Shown here: in pieces, positions 44,446 through 52,033 of the stretch | How positions within the stretch are numbered: position 1 is the first letter of the stretch | Layout: every line of letters starts with the position of its first letter | From: CAINVV01 sp037137375 | GTDB taxonomy: Bacteria; Bacteroidota; Bacteroidia; Bacteroidales; Prolixibacteraceae | Assembly: GCA_037137375.1 (NCBI GenBank) | Contig: JBAXKJ010000017.1 | Coordinates: forward strand, 1-64,000 | DNA length: 64,000 nt | Reading direction: 5' to 3' | Notes under the pieces: model-generated | Seen by the model: the letters and a program-made list of their open reading frames with translations, nothing else | What the model was told of the DNA's origin: nothing | Database searches by the model: none | Position numbers and translations under genes: made by a program

Positions 44446-46929
44446 TTAAAATTTCTCGTCTAGCCTGCAAAACCGGTAACCTTTACCGGTTAGAAATCCG
44501 AGCAATTCGTCCATGCGGTTGTAGAATTTGTCGGTTCGTAGCGGGGACGTCCCCAGGTGTATCAAAATGATGGTTCCGTTGAGGTTCGATGGATCGGATG
44601 ATTCAAATTTCTTCAGATCTGTCATGATTTGTTCTGAAGAGCGGTAATTAGCCATATCGGGTGTGGTGTAATCTGCATTCGTCCTGATGCCGGGTGTGAA
44701 ATTGACCGTCGTCAGTCCCATTTGTCCAACCCATGAAACCGTCTTTTTGTTATAATATTCGTAAGGTGGGAGGAATAATTTCGCTTTCGGGCTTTCAATG
44801 CCAAAAGATTTCATTGTCTCATAATTTGCCCGCAGATCGGTTTCGAAATCTTTTTGCGATACCAGTGTCGAGTCTCGCTTATCCCAGTCAGCATAAAGGA
44901 GATGATGGTTTGAATGCGCCCCCAGATAGTGCCCGTCTGATATCAATTTCCTGATAAGATCTTTGTTTTGTTTGTTCCTATAAAAATCTCCGGTAAAGAA
45001 AAAGGAGCCTTTTGCGTTAAATTTCAGGAGTGATTTTTCAATTTCGAAACCGCCTTCTCCAAAATCATGCGCAGAAAATATCAGATAAATCTTTTTTTCT
45101 TTGGAATCCCTTCTGACAAGGGCCCCCTGGCTGTCATAGGAATTTCCGGAAAGTGATTCATGGATGCCGGCGGCCTCTAACGAAGAGAGTAAAAAACTCA
45201 GGCTTGCGGTACCGTCCATAGTTGGTTCATTAGTAGAATAATCCCCGTTGTCGTCGTGATAGACGGCCTGTCCTCCCTGAAAGGCGGAATAGCTGTCAGG
45301 CCGGAGAAGTCGGATTCCCAGCAAAGATTTATAGATCTGCTGGTAAACGGGGCCATCCACCAATCCGCCGAAAGTAGTTTGCCTCAGCCAGTAAGTAATT
45401 GCCGAGTGAGGATCCTCAGGGAAATCCCCGGCGACCGGCAATCCACAGATCATGGAGGTACCCCAGGGGTTGCAGCCGAAAAGCCAGTCGGTCAAAGCAA
45501 CCTCCATGGCTTCAAATTGTTTGTCGCCGGAAATCTGACGGTAGAGTCTGGCCTGAGTAGCAGCCGCAACAACCAGATTGTTCGAGCACCAGATAAATGG
45601 CACACCGATCCGGAAAGGGTCATCTTTGGAGAATTGCTGAAGAGCGGTTAACCCCTGCTTCATATATGCCGTAAATTTTTTGGAGATGACGCTGTCGCGG
45701 GATTGCGCCAACAGGACATGCCCCAGATTTACGAAGGGATAATACTGATAATGCCTTGCACGGTGAAGCTCCATCCAGGGGGTCACCTGCTCCAGTTCGC
45801 CATATTTTGCGGCTGACTTTTGGTCGTCGGCGGATTGTCCAGACTGAAAAAGGGAAGCAGCTGCCAGCTCCATGTCGTCGACCCAGTTTTCTTCTTCATA
45901 AAAATAAGGTGACACCACGCAGGCCGTCTGGCAATTGCCCGGATCCGAAAGGGCGAATTCCCATGCCTCTCTGGCTTTTTTCAATAATTTTTCTGACAGT
46001 GCCGCATCTATTTTGCTGAATACGCGGGCTCCCAAGGCAAATGAAGAGCTGAATTTAGCGGCAATGGAGGCCACACCCGTGGTTCTGTTACGGTGGATAC
46101 CTGTTCCCTGTGGTTTCCCGGTTACGAAATAAACGGGTCTGAATTTTTTGCCGAAACCATATGAGGTAGTGTCTTTGTTGGGGAGTCTGTACCCGCGATG
46201 ATCCCTGTCGTCGGCAATTTGATAATACATTTCATTTTTTTCAGGATTCATCTTCAGCAGCCATTCGAGTCCCCATCTGGCTTCATCCAGAATATCCGGA
46301 ATCCCGTTTGCTCCAGGCAGCCCTTTCGCATTGAAATGATCCTGATAGACCGAAGGATTCTGCTGGTAGGCGAAAAGCATCTGGTAGATGGCATTGGCAG
46401 ACGTAAGTGTATATTGAAGGTAATCTGATGCATCGTGCCATCCTCCTGTTACATCCAACCACTTTCCTGATTTGGAAGGATGGTCGACAATGATTCCGTC
46501 TGCGGTATGACAAGAGTCATTCAGGAAGGGATTGAACCCGCAGCGCTGTTGTCTCATATATTGAAGAATGAAGTCCGAAGTCCCTTTATATACTAGGGGT
46601 GAGACTTCAAAGGAAGGGGAAGTCGCACCTGAAGCTTCCAGGTGGTATCCGCCCGGTTGTACTACAGATGAGAAGTTGAGGCGGAAGGCACTTTTTTGTC
46701 CCCACATGGATCCATCAGCCCGTTCAGGCACACCCTCGTAGACTATATTTCCAGTTAGATTATTGATCAGACTGAACCTGTTTGGCTGAATATTCTGATC
46801 GCTCATTAACACGGCAATTTTCAGTCCATTAGGCAGATAGCCCAATTGATTGATGCGTATCAACTCATGCCCCGAGCCAATTTTTACGACGCATAAAGCC
46901 AACAGACAAATCCAGTAAAATCTAATCAT
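44446..46929 (-). CDS. GH9 glycoside hydrolase fused to a NodB-like polysaccharide deacetylase
   Basis: 827 residues, first gene of the minus-strand operon. Signal peptide 1-20; CelD-type Ig-like domain about 22-110 (IRINQLGYLPNGLKIAVL); GH9 (alpha/alpha)6 domain about 115-590 with catalytic Asp in GGWHDASDY (Asp166/Asp169), CNPWGTSMICGLP and the proton donor Glu568 in DYSTNEPTMDG. A NodB-like domain spans about 612-827. Its metal triad is kept (Asp622, His672, His676 in AHSNHH), but the catalytic-base Asp of the usual TFDDG is His621 (FSAHDFG). Some GH9 enzymes are exo-glucosaminidases, so GlcN-containing glycans are likelier than cellulose here. A promoter lies about 45 bp upstream. Confidence 0.85.
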   Translation of the reverse strand: MIRFYWICLLALCVVKIGSGHELIRINQLGYLPNGLKIAVLMSDQNIQPNRFSLINNLTGNIVYEGVPERADGSMWGQKSAFRLNFSSVVQPGGYHLEASGATSPSFEVSPLVYKGTSDFILQYMRQQRCGFNPFLNDSCHTADGIIVDHPSKSGKWLDVTGGWHDASDYLQYTLTSANAIYQMLFAYQQNPSVYQDHFNAKGLPGANGIPDILDEARWGLEWLLKMNPEKNEMYYQIADDRDHRGYRLPNKDTTSYGFGKKFRPVYFVTGKPQGTGIHRNRTTGVASIAAKFSSSFALGARVFSKIDAALSEKLLKKAREAWEFALSDPGNCQTACVVSPYFYEEENWVDDMELAAASLFQSGQSADDQKSAAKYGELEQVTPWMELHRARHYQYYPFVNLGHVLLAQSRDSVISKKFTAYMKQGLTALQQFSKDDPFRIGVPFIWCSNNLVVAAATQARLYRQISGDKQFEAMEVALTDWLFGCNPWGTSMICGLPVAGDFPEDPHSAITYWLRQTTFGGLVDGPVYQQIYKSLLGIRLLRPDSYSAFQGGQAVYHDDNGDYSTNEPTMDGTASLSFLLSSLEAAGIHESLSGNSYDSQGALVRRDSKEKKIYLIFSAHDFGEGGFEIEKSLLKFNAKGSFFFTGDFYRNKQNKDLIRKLISDGHYLGAHSNHHLLYADWDKRDSTLVSQKDFETDLRANYETMKSFGIESPKAKLFLPPYEYYNKKTVSWVGQMGLTTVNFTPGIRTNADYTTPDMANYRSSEQIMTDLKKFESSDPSNLNGTIILIHLGTSPLRTDKFYNRMDELLGFLTGKGYRFCRLDEKF

Positions 46930-46972
46930 GGCAAAGAGATCAATTCATGTGAAATCCAGTGCAAGCGAATAT

Positions 46973-47002
46973 CAAAATTAGCCTAAAAAACTAATATTGC
47001 AA
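46973..47002 (-). promoter_or_regulatory. Bacteroidota-type promoter for the minus-strand salvage operon
   Basis: The minus strand reads TTG (47000-47002), 19 bp, then TAATTTTG (46973-46980), an exact match to TAnnTTTG with the usual spacing. The start of transcription would be near 46966, about 37 nt before the GH9-NodB ATG. Confidence 0.6.
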
Positions 47003-47004
47003 CA

Positions 47005-47015
47005 TTGGTCATACA
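47005..47015 (+). promoter_or_regulatory. TTGGTnnTACA motif, candidate GntR half-operator
   Basis: TTGGTCATACA lies just upstream of the -33 of the minus-strand promoter, between the divergent genes. The same pattern (TTGGTATTACA, 28372-28382) lies in the other regulatory gap of the locus. FadR-type regulators favour TTGGT...ACCAA-like sites; only one half is well kept here. Confidence 0.35.
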
Positions 47016-47046
47016 TGTTATATAATACCTGTAATATATTGATATA

Positions 47047-47069
47047 ATTTCTATCTTTACAATAGAAAT
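47047..47069. repeat. 8-bp perfect inverted repeat upstream of the kinase gene
   Basis: ATTTCTAT (47047-47054), 7-bp spacer, ATAGAAAT (47062-47069). It may be an operator or a leader hairpin; the spacer contains TATCTTTA overlap resembling a -7 box (7 of 8) for the plus-strand kinase and murQ genes. Confidence 0.35.
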
Positions 47070-47075
47070 ACACTC

Positions 47076-47132
47076 ATGGAAACTTTCACGGCGATGATGA
47101 AAGATCATTTGGGTATTCCATCCGACAACTGA
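47076..47132 (+). CDS. possible 18-residue leader ORF
   Basis: ATG at 47076 reads METFTAMMKDHLGIPSDN and stops at 47132, 23 bp before the kinase ATG. It follows the inverted repeat. There is no family to compare with; it could be chance or a leader peptide. Confidence 0.2.
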   Translation: METFTAMMKDHLGIPSDN

Positions 47133-47155
47133 ATAACGAAGGTGAACCGGGTGAA

Positions 47156-48022
47156 ATGAAATTCAAAAATAGTAGCGTGATATTAATTGCTGACAGTGGG
47201 TCAACCAAATGTGCCTGGAAGTTGATCGCAGGAAATGGGACGATGAGTGAATTTGTTACGGCTGGTATCAATCCATTTTTTCGTACGACAGAATCGATTT
47301 ATGAGGAGTTATTGAAGGAATTATTACCGTTTACTTCCCAACCGGTTAACGACATTTTCTTTTATGGATCGGGTATAGTAAGTGAGGCTTCAGGTAATAT
47401 TATTAAAGTAGCTCTTGCGCGTTTGTATCCGGAAGCCCGGATTCAGCTTTATAGCGACGTCCTGGCAGCTTCCCGTTCTCTTTTTGGCACTTCCAAAGGA
47501 ATTGCCTGTATTCTGGGCACGGGCTCAAATGCCTGTCTCTATGATGGTGAAAAGGTGACGGGAGGGATTTCCCCGCTAGGTTTTATACTTGGGGATGAAG
47601 GTAGTGGTGCAGTATTGGGAAAGAAATTGATTGGAGATTATTTTAAGGAGGTGATGCCCCTGGCTTTGAGGTTAAAGTTCGAAGAAAAGTACCATCTTAC
47701 GAAGGAGGAATCGCTGCAAAGAGTCTACAAAACGGAGAGGCCTAATCATTTTCTTGCCTCTTTTACACCCTTTCTCTCGGAGGAGTTAAAGGAAAATTAT
47801 GCCCATGATCTCGTCAGCAACAGCTTCACGGAGTTTTTTGACCGGAATGTTACCAGGATAGCCGATTATAAAACCTATCCGATTGGTTTTGTAGGGTCTG
47901 TTGCCTGGTATTTCAGGGAAATTGTGGCAGAAGTGTGTTCGAAGTACCAAATGAAATGTGTAGCAATAAGGCGCGAGCCGATGGAAGGACTGGTCAATTA
48001 TCATCTAGGTAAAAACATTTAA
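47156..48022 (+). CDS. murK: BadF/BadG-family amino-sugar kinase (MurK/NagK-like)
   Basis: 288 residues, ASKHA (actin-like) ATPase fold without signal peptide. Phosphate-1 motif is ILIADSGSTKCAWKL (about 10-24), phosphate-2 IACILGTGSNACLYDG (about 118-133) and an adenosine region later (PIGFVGSVAWYF). The segment GFILGDEGSGAVLGKKLI is typical of BadF-type N-acetylglucosamine/N-acetylmuramic acid kinases. In Tannerella forsythia the equivalent MurK makes MurNAc-6-P, which MurQ then uses. Here the gene is 7 bp from murQ on the plus strand, diverging from the salvage operon, so MurNAc is the expected substrate; GlcNAc is possible as well. Confidence 0.85.
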   Translation: MKFKNSSVILIADSGSTKCAWKLIAGNGTMSEFVTAGINPFFRTTESIYEELLKELLPFTSQPVNDIFFYGSGIVSEASGNIIKVALARLYPEARIQLYSDVLAASRSLFGTSKGIACILGTGSNACLYDGEKVTGGISPLGFILGDEGSGAVLGKKLIGDYFKEVMPLALRLKFEEKYHLTKEESLQRVYKTERPNHFLASFTPFLSEELKENYAHDLVSNSFTEFFDRNVTRIADYKTYPIGFVGSVAWYFREIVAEVCSKYQMKCVAIRREPMEGLVNYHLGKNI

Positions 48023-48029
48023 GCGGAAT

Positions 48030-48851
48030 ATGATGAATACTGTAAGCATTACCGAACAAGATTCGTTCTACAACGACTTAGAGAAAATGTCGGTGAAGGA
48101 TTTACTTCTAAAGATTCATGAGGAGGATAAGAAGATTCTGCCTGCCATCAGTCTGGTAATGCCCCAGATTGAGATGCTGGTTGAAAAAATCTATCAGCGC
48201 ATGAAAAACGGTGGAAGACTTTTCTATATGGGAGCCGGTACCAGTGGACGATTAGGAATATTAGATGCATCTGAGATCCCGCCTACTTTCGGCGTTGGTT
48301 ATGGCTTGGTGATCGGCATGATAGCTGGCGGAGACAAAGCCATCAGAAAGGCTGTCGAATCCGCCGAAGACGATGAGGAGATGGGTTGGAAGGAGCTGGA
48401 GAAGATGGAAATCAACGAATTGGATACCGTCGTTGGTATTGCGGCATCAGGTAGAACGCCCTATGTGGTCGGGGCAGTAAAAAGGGCCAGAGAGCATAAG
48501 GTGCTGACGGCCTGCATCGTCAATAATCCTGGCAGTATCCTGGCTAAGAATGTGGATATTGCCATTGAAGCCATCGTCGGGCCAGAGTTTGTGACAGGAA
48601 GCACCCGGATGAAGTCCGGCACTTCTCAGAAATTGATATTAAACATGATTACCACTTCCGTGATGATAAAATTGGGAAGGGTAAAAGGCAATAAAATGGT
48701 CAACATGCAGCTGACCAATCAAAAATTAGTTCACAGAGGAACCCGAATGATCGTGAGTGAGCTTGGATACAGTGAAGACAAAGCCAAGCGCCTGCTCCTG
48801 CTGCATGGATCCGTTAATGAAGTGCTGAAGGCCGCAAGGAATGAGACTTGA
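48030..48851 (+). CDS. murQ: N-acetylmuramic acid 6-phosphate etherase
   Basis: 273 residues, a SIS-domain etherase of normal length. Diagnostic segments are GGRLFYMGAGTSGRLGILDASEIPPTF (about 61-87, cited as YMGAGTSGRLG plus DASEIPPTF) with catalytic Glu82, ESAEDDEEMG with the second Glu near 113, GIAASGRTPYVVGA, and GPEFVTGSTRMKSGTSQK. MurQ removes D-lactate from MurNAc-6-P and gives GlcNAc-6-P, joining cell-wall sugar to amino-sugar catabolism. It follows the kinase gene by 7 bp. Its last two codons and stop lie in a GAGACTTGA repeat; a terminator follows at 48918-48940. murR-type regulator and anmK are not seen nearby. Confidence 0.97.
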   Translation: MMNTVSITEQDSFYNDLEKMSVKDLLLKIHEEDKKILPAISLVMPQIEMLVEKIYQRMKNGGRLFYMGAGTSGRLGILDASEIPPTFGVGYGLVIGMIAGGDKAIRKAVESAEDDEEMGWKELEKMEINELDTVVGIAASGRTPYVVGAVKRAREHKVLTACIVNNPGSILAKNVDIAIEAIVGPEFVTGSTRMKSGTSQKLILNMITTSVMIKLGRVKGNKMVNMQLTNQKLVHRGTRMIVSELGYSEDKAKRLLLLHGSVNEVLKAARNET

Positions 48852-48905
48852 AAAAGAGACCTGAGATAGGAGACTTGAGACCTGAGATATGAGAAAAGAG
48901 ACATG
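48843..48905. repeat. imperfect tandem repeat, GAGACTTGA / GAGACCTGAGATA units
   Basis: GAGACTTGA and GAGACCTGAGATA(G/T) each occur twice within about 50 bp and a decayed third copy (GAGAAAAGAGACATGATA) follows. The first unit supplies the murQ stop codon. Too short and too irregular for CRISPR. Confidence 0.6.
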
Positions 48906-48917
48906 ATATATTAGAAA

Positions 48918-48940
48918 AGGCCGCCCACAATGGACGGCCT
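48918..48940. terminator. bidirectional terminator between murQ and sucD
   Basis: 9-bp GC-rich stem (AGGCCGCCC/GGACGGCCT, one C-A mismatch) with a 5-nt loop. T-rich tails follow on the plus strand (CTTATTTATAA) and on the minus strand (TTTTCTAA). It separates convergent murQ and sucD. Confidence 0.8.
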
Positions 48941-48992
48941 CTTATTTATAAATTATTCAAGATTCAAAGATCGGCTACTTCAATCCCGTTCT

Positions 48993-49862
48993 TCACTTCA
49001 TAACCTGCTTTAAAAGGTCTGGGATTTCACTCGGGATCTTAGCCACTTTTACGCCGACTTGCTCGAACGCCTTAATTTTCTCCTCCGCAGTACCGCTTCC
49101 GCTGGAAATGATTGCTCCTGCATGACCCATCCTTTTCCCGGGAGGAGCTGATTGTCCGGCAATAAATGCGACAACAGGCTTAGTAACATGTTCCTTAATA
49201 TACTGTGCTGCGCGTTCTTCAGCATCCCCACCAATCTCACCAATTAATACTATCGCTTCTGTGGCAGGATCGTCCTGGAACATCTGGAGCAGCTCGAGAT
49301 AATATAATCCGGCGACCGGATCCCCACCAATACCGACGCAGGTACTTTGGCCGATTCCATTGCTGGTAAGCTGGTACACCATTTCGTACGTCAGTGTGCC
49401 GCTACGGCTCATGAGTCCAACATTGCCTTTCAGAAAGATATTTCCCGGTAGGATGCCAACGAGTGCTTCACCCGGGGAAATCAATCCCGGACAATTAGGG
49501 CCGATGAGTTTTGTCCCTTTTTTAGCCAGATAGGGCATGACCTTTACCATGTCGAGGGTAGGAACGCCTTCAGAGATGGCGATCACCAGATCTATTCCGG
49601 CTTCAGACGCTTCAAGAATGGCATCTGCTGCGAGATGGGCGGGCACAAAGATAATAGAGGTGTTAGCCCCAGTTGCCTTAATGGCTGCTTCGACGGTGTT
49701 GAAAACAGGAATGCCATCCACCTCAGAACCTCCTTTGCCAGGAGAGACACCCGCGACGACATTTGTTCCATAAGCCTTCATCTTGCCGGCATGGAAACTG
49801 CCATCCCTACCGGTGATTCCCTGTACCAATAATTTCGTATTTTGATTGACTAAAATGCTCAT
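48993..49862 (-). CDS. sucD: succinate--CoA ligase subunit alpha
   Basis: 289 residues from the ATG at 49862 (MSILVNQNTKLLVQG); the frame runs up to a TTG at 49907, inside sucC, which is not needed. Marks are VQGITGRDGSFHAGKM (CoA-binding), KLIGPNCPGLISPGE, and GRMGHAGAII-like KRMGHAGAIISSGSG with the His that is phosphorylated during catalysis. With SucC it interconverts succinyl-CoA and succinate with NTP formation in the TCA cycle. The ATG lies 22 bp past the sucC stop at 49885. Confidence 0.96.
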   Translation of the reverse strand: MSILVNQNTKLLVQGITGRDGSFHAGKMKAYGTNVVAGVSPGKGGSEVDGIPVFNTVEAAIKATGANTSIIFVPAHLAADAILEASEAGIDLVIAISEGVPTLDMVKVMPYLAKKGTKLIGPNCPGLISPGEALVGILPGNIFLKGNVGLMSRSGTLTYEMVYQLTSNGIGQSTCVGIGGDPVAGLYYLELLQMFQDDPATEAIVLIGEIGGDAEERAAQYIKEHVTKPVVAFIAGQSAPPGKRMGHAGAIISSGSGTAEEKIKAFEQVGVKVAKIPSEIPDLLKQVMK

Positions 49863-49884
49863 ATATAAGTAAATAAGAGGGTTC

Positions 49885-51021
49885 TTAATTTTTGTTACAC
49901 AATTCAATGGCTTTTTGAGCAGCCTGACTCATGGTCTCGACGATTGGCAGATTTGCCTCCTTCAGGATTTCCAATCCCTCTTTGGAATTGGTTCCGGAAA
50001 GACGGACTACAATAGGCACCTCAACTTTGATCTTATCCAGTGCAATGATTAGTCCTCTGGCAACGTCATCACAGCGGGTGATCCCTCCGAAGATGTTAAT
50101 CATGACGACCTTCACATTCTTGTCTGAAAGAATCAGATTCATGGCATCGATTACTTTTTGAGGATTGGAACTTCCCCCGATATCCAGAAAATTAGCGGGT
50201 TCACCACCAAAATATTTGATCAGATCGAGAGTTGCCATCGCAAGGCCGGCACCGTTAACCATACAGCCGATCGAACCATCCAGACGAATATAGGTCAACC
50301 CTTTCTCCTTGGCATCGATTTCTTTCATCTCATCCTCAGTCGGCTCATTTAATGCTTCGATGGCTGCCTGACGGAACAGGGCGTTATCGTCAAAATTCAT
50401 TTTACCATCCAGCGCCAATAATTTACCCTCTTCGGTAATTACCAACGGATTGATTTCCACCAGAGAAGCATCAGTATCCATGAATATTCTATACAGCTTC
50501 TGGAAAAGATCGGCACCTTGTTTTACCAGGTTGAAATCGCTAAACAGCGCAAAGGCAATCTTTCTGGCAAGAAAAGCGGTCATTCCAAGATCAGGATCTA
50601 TGATAAACTTGTGAATTGCATCCGGATTATCTTTGGCAACTTCTTCGATCTCTACACCACCTTCGCTACTTGCCATGAAAATTACAGACTTGGAGTTTCG
50701 GTCTATGGTGAGACCGACATAAAACTCTGACGAGAATTTAACCCCTTGGGCGATAAGGATTTTTTCAACCTTACAACCCTTGATATCCATCCCGAGAATC
50801 TTACCTGCCATTTCTGGCACGTCTTCTTTTGTCCTGGCCAATTTTACTCCACCGGCCTTTCCTCTTCCTCCGACAAGAACCTGAGCCTTAACGACCACAG
50901 GAAGACCTAATTTCTCTGCGGCTATTACAGCCTCACCGACAGTATAACAGACTTCCTCTTTGGTGACAGGTATCAGATAGCGGGAAAATATCTCCTTCGC
51001 TTGATATTCGTGAATCTTCAT
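49885..51021 (-). CDS. sucC: succinate--CoA ligase [ADP/GDP-forming] subunit beta
   Basis: 378 residues, normal length. The ATP-grasp domain (about 1-225) has MKIHEYQAKEIFSRY, VVVKAQVLVGGRGKAGGVK and EINPLVITEEGKLLALDGKMNFDDNA (cited as EINPLV). The C-terminal CoA-ligase domain has DGSIGCMVNGAGLAMATLD, PANFLDIGGSS and INIFGGITRCDDVA. It forms an operon with sucD. The 154-bp gap upstream, shared with the divergent yitT gene, is very AT-rich; no full TAnnTTTG promoter could be seen in it. Confidence 0.96.
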   Translation of the reverse strand: MKIHEYQAKEIFSRYLIPVTKEEVCYTVGEAVIAAEKLGLPVVVKAQVLVGGRGKAGGVKLARTKEDVPEMAGKILGMDIKGCKVEKILIAQGVKFSSEFYVGLTIDRNSKSVIFMASSEGGVEIEEVAKDNPDAIHKFIIDPDLGMTAFLARKIAFALFSDFNLVKQGADLFQKLYRIFMDTDASLVEINPLVITEEGKLLALDGKMNFDDNALFRQAAIEALNEPTEDEMKEIDAKEKGLTYIRLDGSIGCMVNGAGLAMATLDLIKYFGGEPANFLDIGGSSNPQKVIDAMNLILSDKNVKVVMINIFGGITRCDDVARGLIIALDKIKVEVPIVVRLSGTNSKEGLEILKEANLPIVETMSQAAQKAIELCNKN

Positions 51022-51175
51022 ATCTATATTATTTGATTAAAATGATTTCAGAAATGAAAAAATTTGATTTTTAGTTAATTTGAATATTTTACTTGAAAAG
51101 TTAAGTTCGTGAATTCGACGTGAAATTAAATAAATTTTTAAAAAAGATTTAATTTAGCGCTCCTAATTACTCCTC

Positions 51176-52033
51176 ATGGGCAAGAAAATATTTTCCTTTA
51201 TTAAAATGTACACGGTGATAGTCATCGGCCTATCGCTTTACGCCTTTGGGGTAACTGCATTTCTAATACCTGTCAAGATCACGGCGGGAGGTGTTACAGG
51301 GATCTCCATGTTGATCTATTATTCCACGGGAATCCCTGCCGGATACCCTTATTTTGTCATAAACAGTTTCTTAATCATCCTGGCAATACGAATCCTGGGT
51401 ACCAGCTTCGGTTTGAAAACATTATTTAGCATGGTGGTCATCTCCATATTACTCAATGTCTTACCAATGTTTATTAAAGAACCACTGGTGAAGGATCTCT
51501 TTTTATCCTCTGTTTTGGGGGGCATCCTGGGTGGCGTAGGACTGGGCATCACCTTTAACCAGGGAGGCAGCACAGGAGGTACGGATATCATTGCCATGAT
51601 CATTAATAAGTATCGAAATATTAGCCCGGGAAGGATCATCATGTATTGCGATGTCATCATCATAACCTCTTCCTTTTTTGTTCTTAAATCGGTAGAGATC
51701 CTGGTCTATGGATATGTTACCATGTGGATTGTCGCCTATTCAATTGATGCTTTTCTGACCGGCGCACAACAATCCGTTCAACTTTTTATTTTTTCAGAGA
51801 AATACGAGCTGATAGCAGATTTTATTAACACAGAATCCCGTCGCGGATTAACGATCATAGATGGGACCGGTTGGTATACCAAAAAGCAGGTTAAAATAAT
51901 CATGACGGTTGTTAAAAAGAGAGAATCGCCCCTGATCTTCCAGAAAATAAAAGAGATAGATCCGGAGGCCTTCATCTCGCAAGGATCTGTTATGGGCGTC
52001 TATGGAAAGGGGTTTGATGAAATCAGGATATAA
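51176..52033 (+). CDS. YitT-family membrane protein with C-terminal DUF2179
   Basis: 285 residues. Six hydrophobic segments are visible (about 9-30, 35-55, 58-75, 80-96, 108-130, 155-190), including the family motif ITAGGVTGISMLIYYSTGIPAG and GLGITFNQGGSTGGTDIIAMIINK. The C-terminal about 80 residues form the cytosolic DUF2179/PII-like domain (RRGLTIIDGTGWYTKKQVKIIMTVV…EIDPEAFISQGSVMGVYGKGFD). Transport function and substrate are not established. It overlaps the 5' end of the M23 gene by about 17 bp, suggesting translational coupling with a cell-envelope peptidase. Confidence 0.9.
   Translation: MGKKIFSFIKMYTVIVIGLSLYAFGVTAFLIPVKITAGGVTGISMLIYYSTGIPAGYPYFVINSFLIILAIRILGTSFGLKTLFSMVVISILLNVLPMFIKEPLVKDLFLSSVLGGILGGVGLGITFNQGGSTGGTDIIAMIINKYRNISPGRIIMYCDVIIITSSFFVLKSVEILVYGYVTMWIVAYSIDAFLTGAQQSVQLFIFSEKYELIADFINTESRRGLTIIDGTGWYTKKQVKIIMTVVKKRESPLIFQKIKEIDPEAFISQGSVMGVYGKGFDEIRI

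Noticed and set aside
48843..48905. Short repeats considered as CRISPR
   Set aside because: Units of 9-14 bp are imperfect, have no spacers of constant length and no cas genes nearby.
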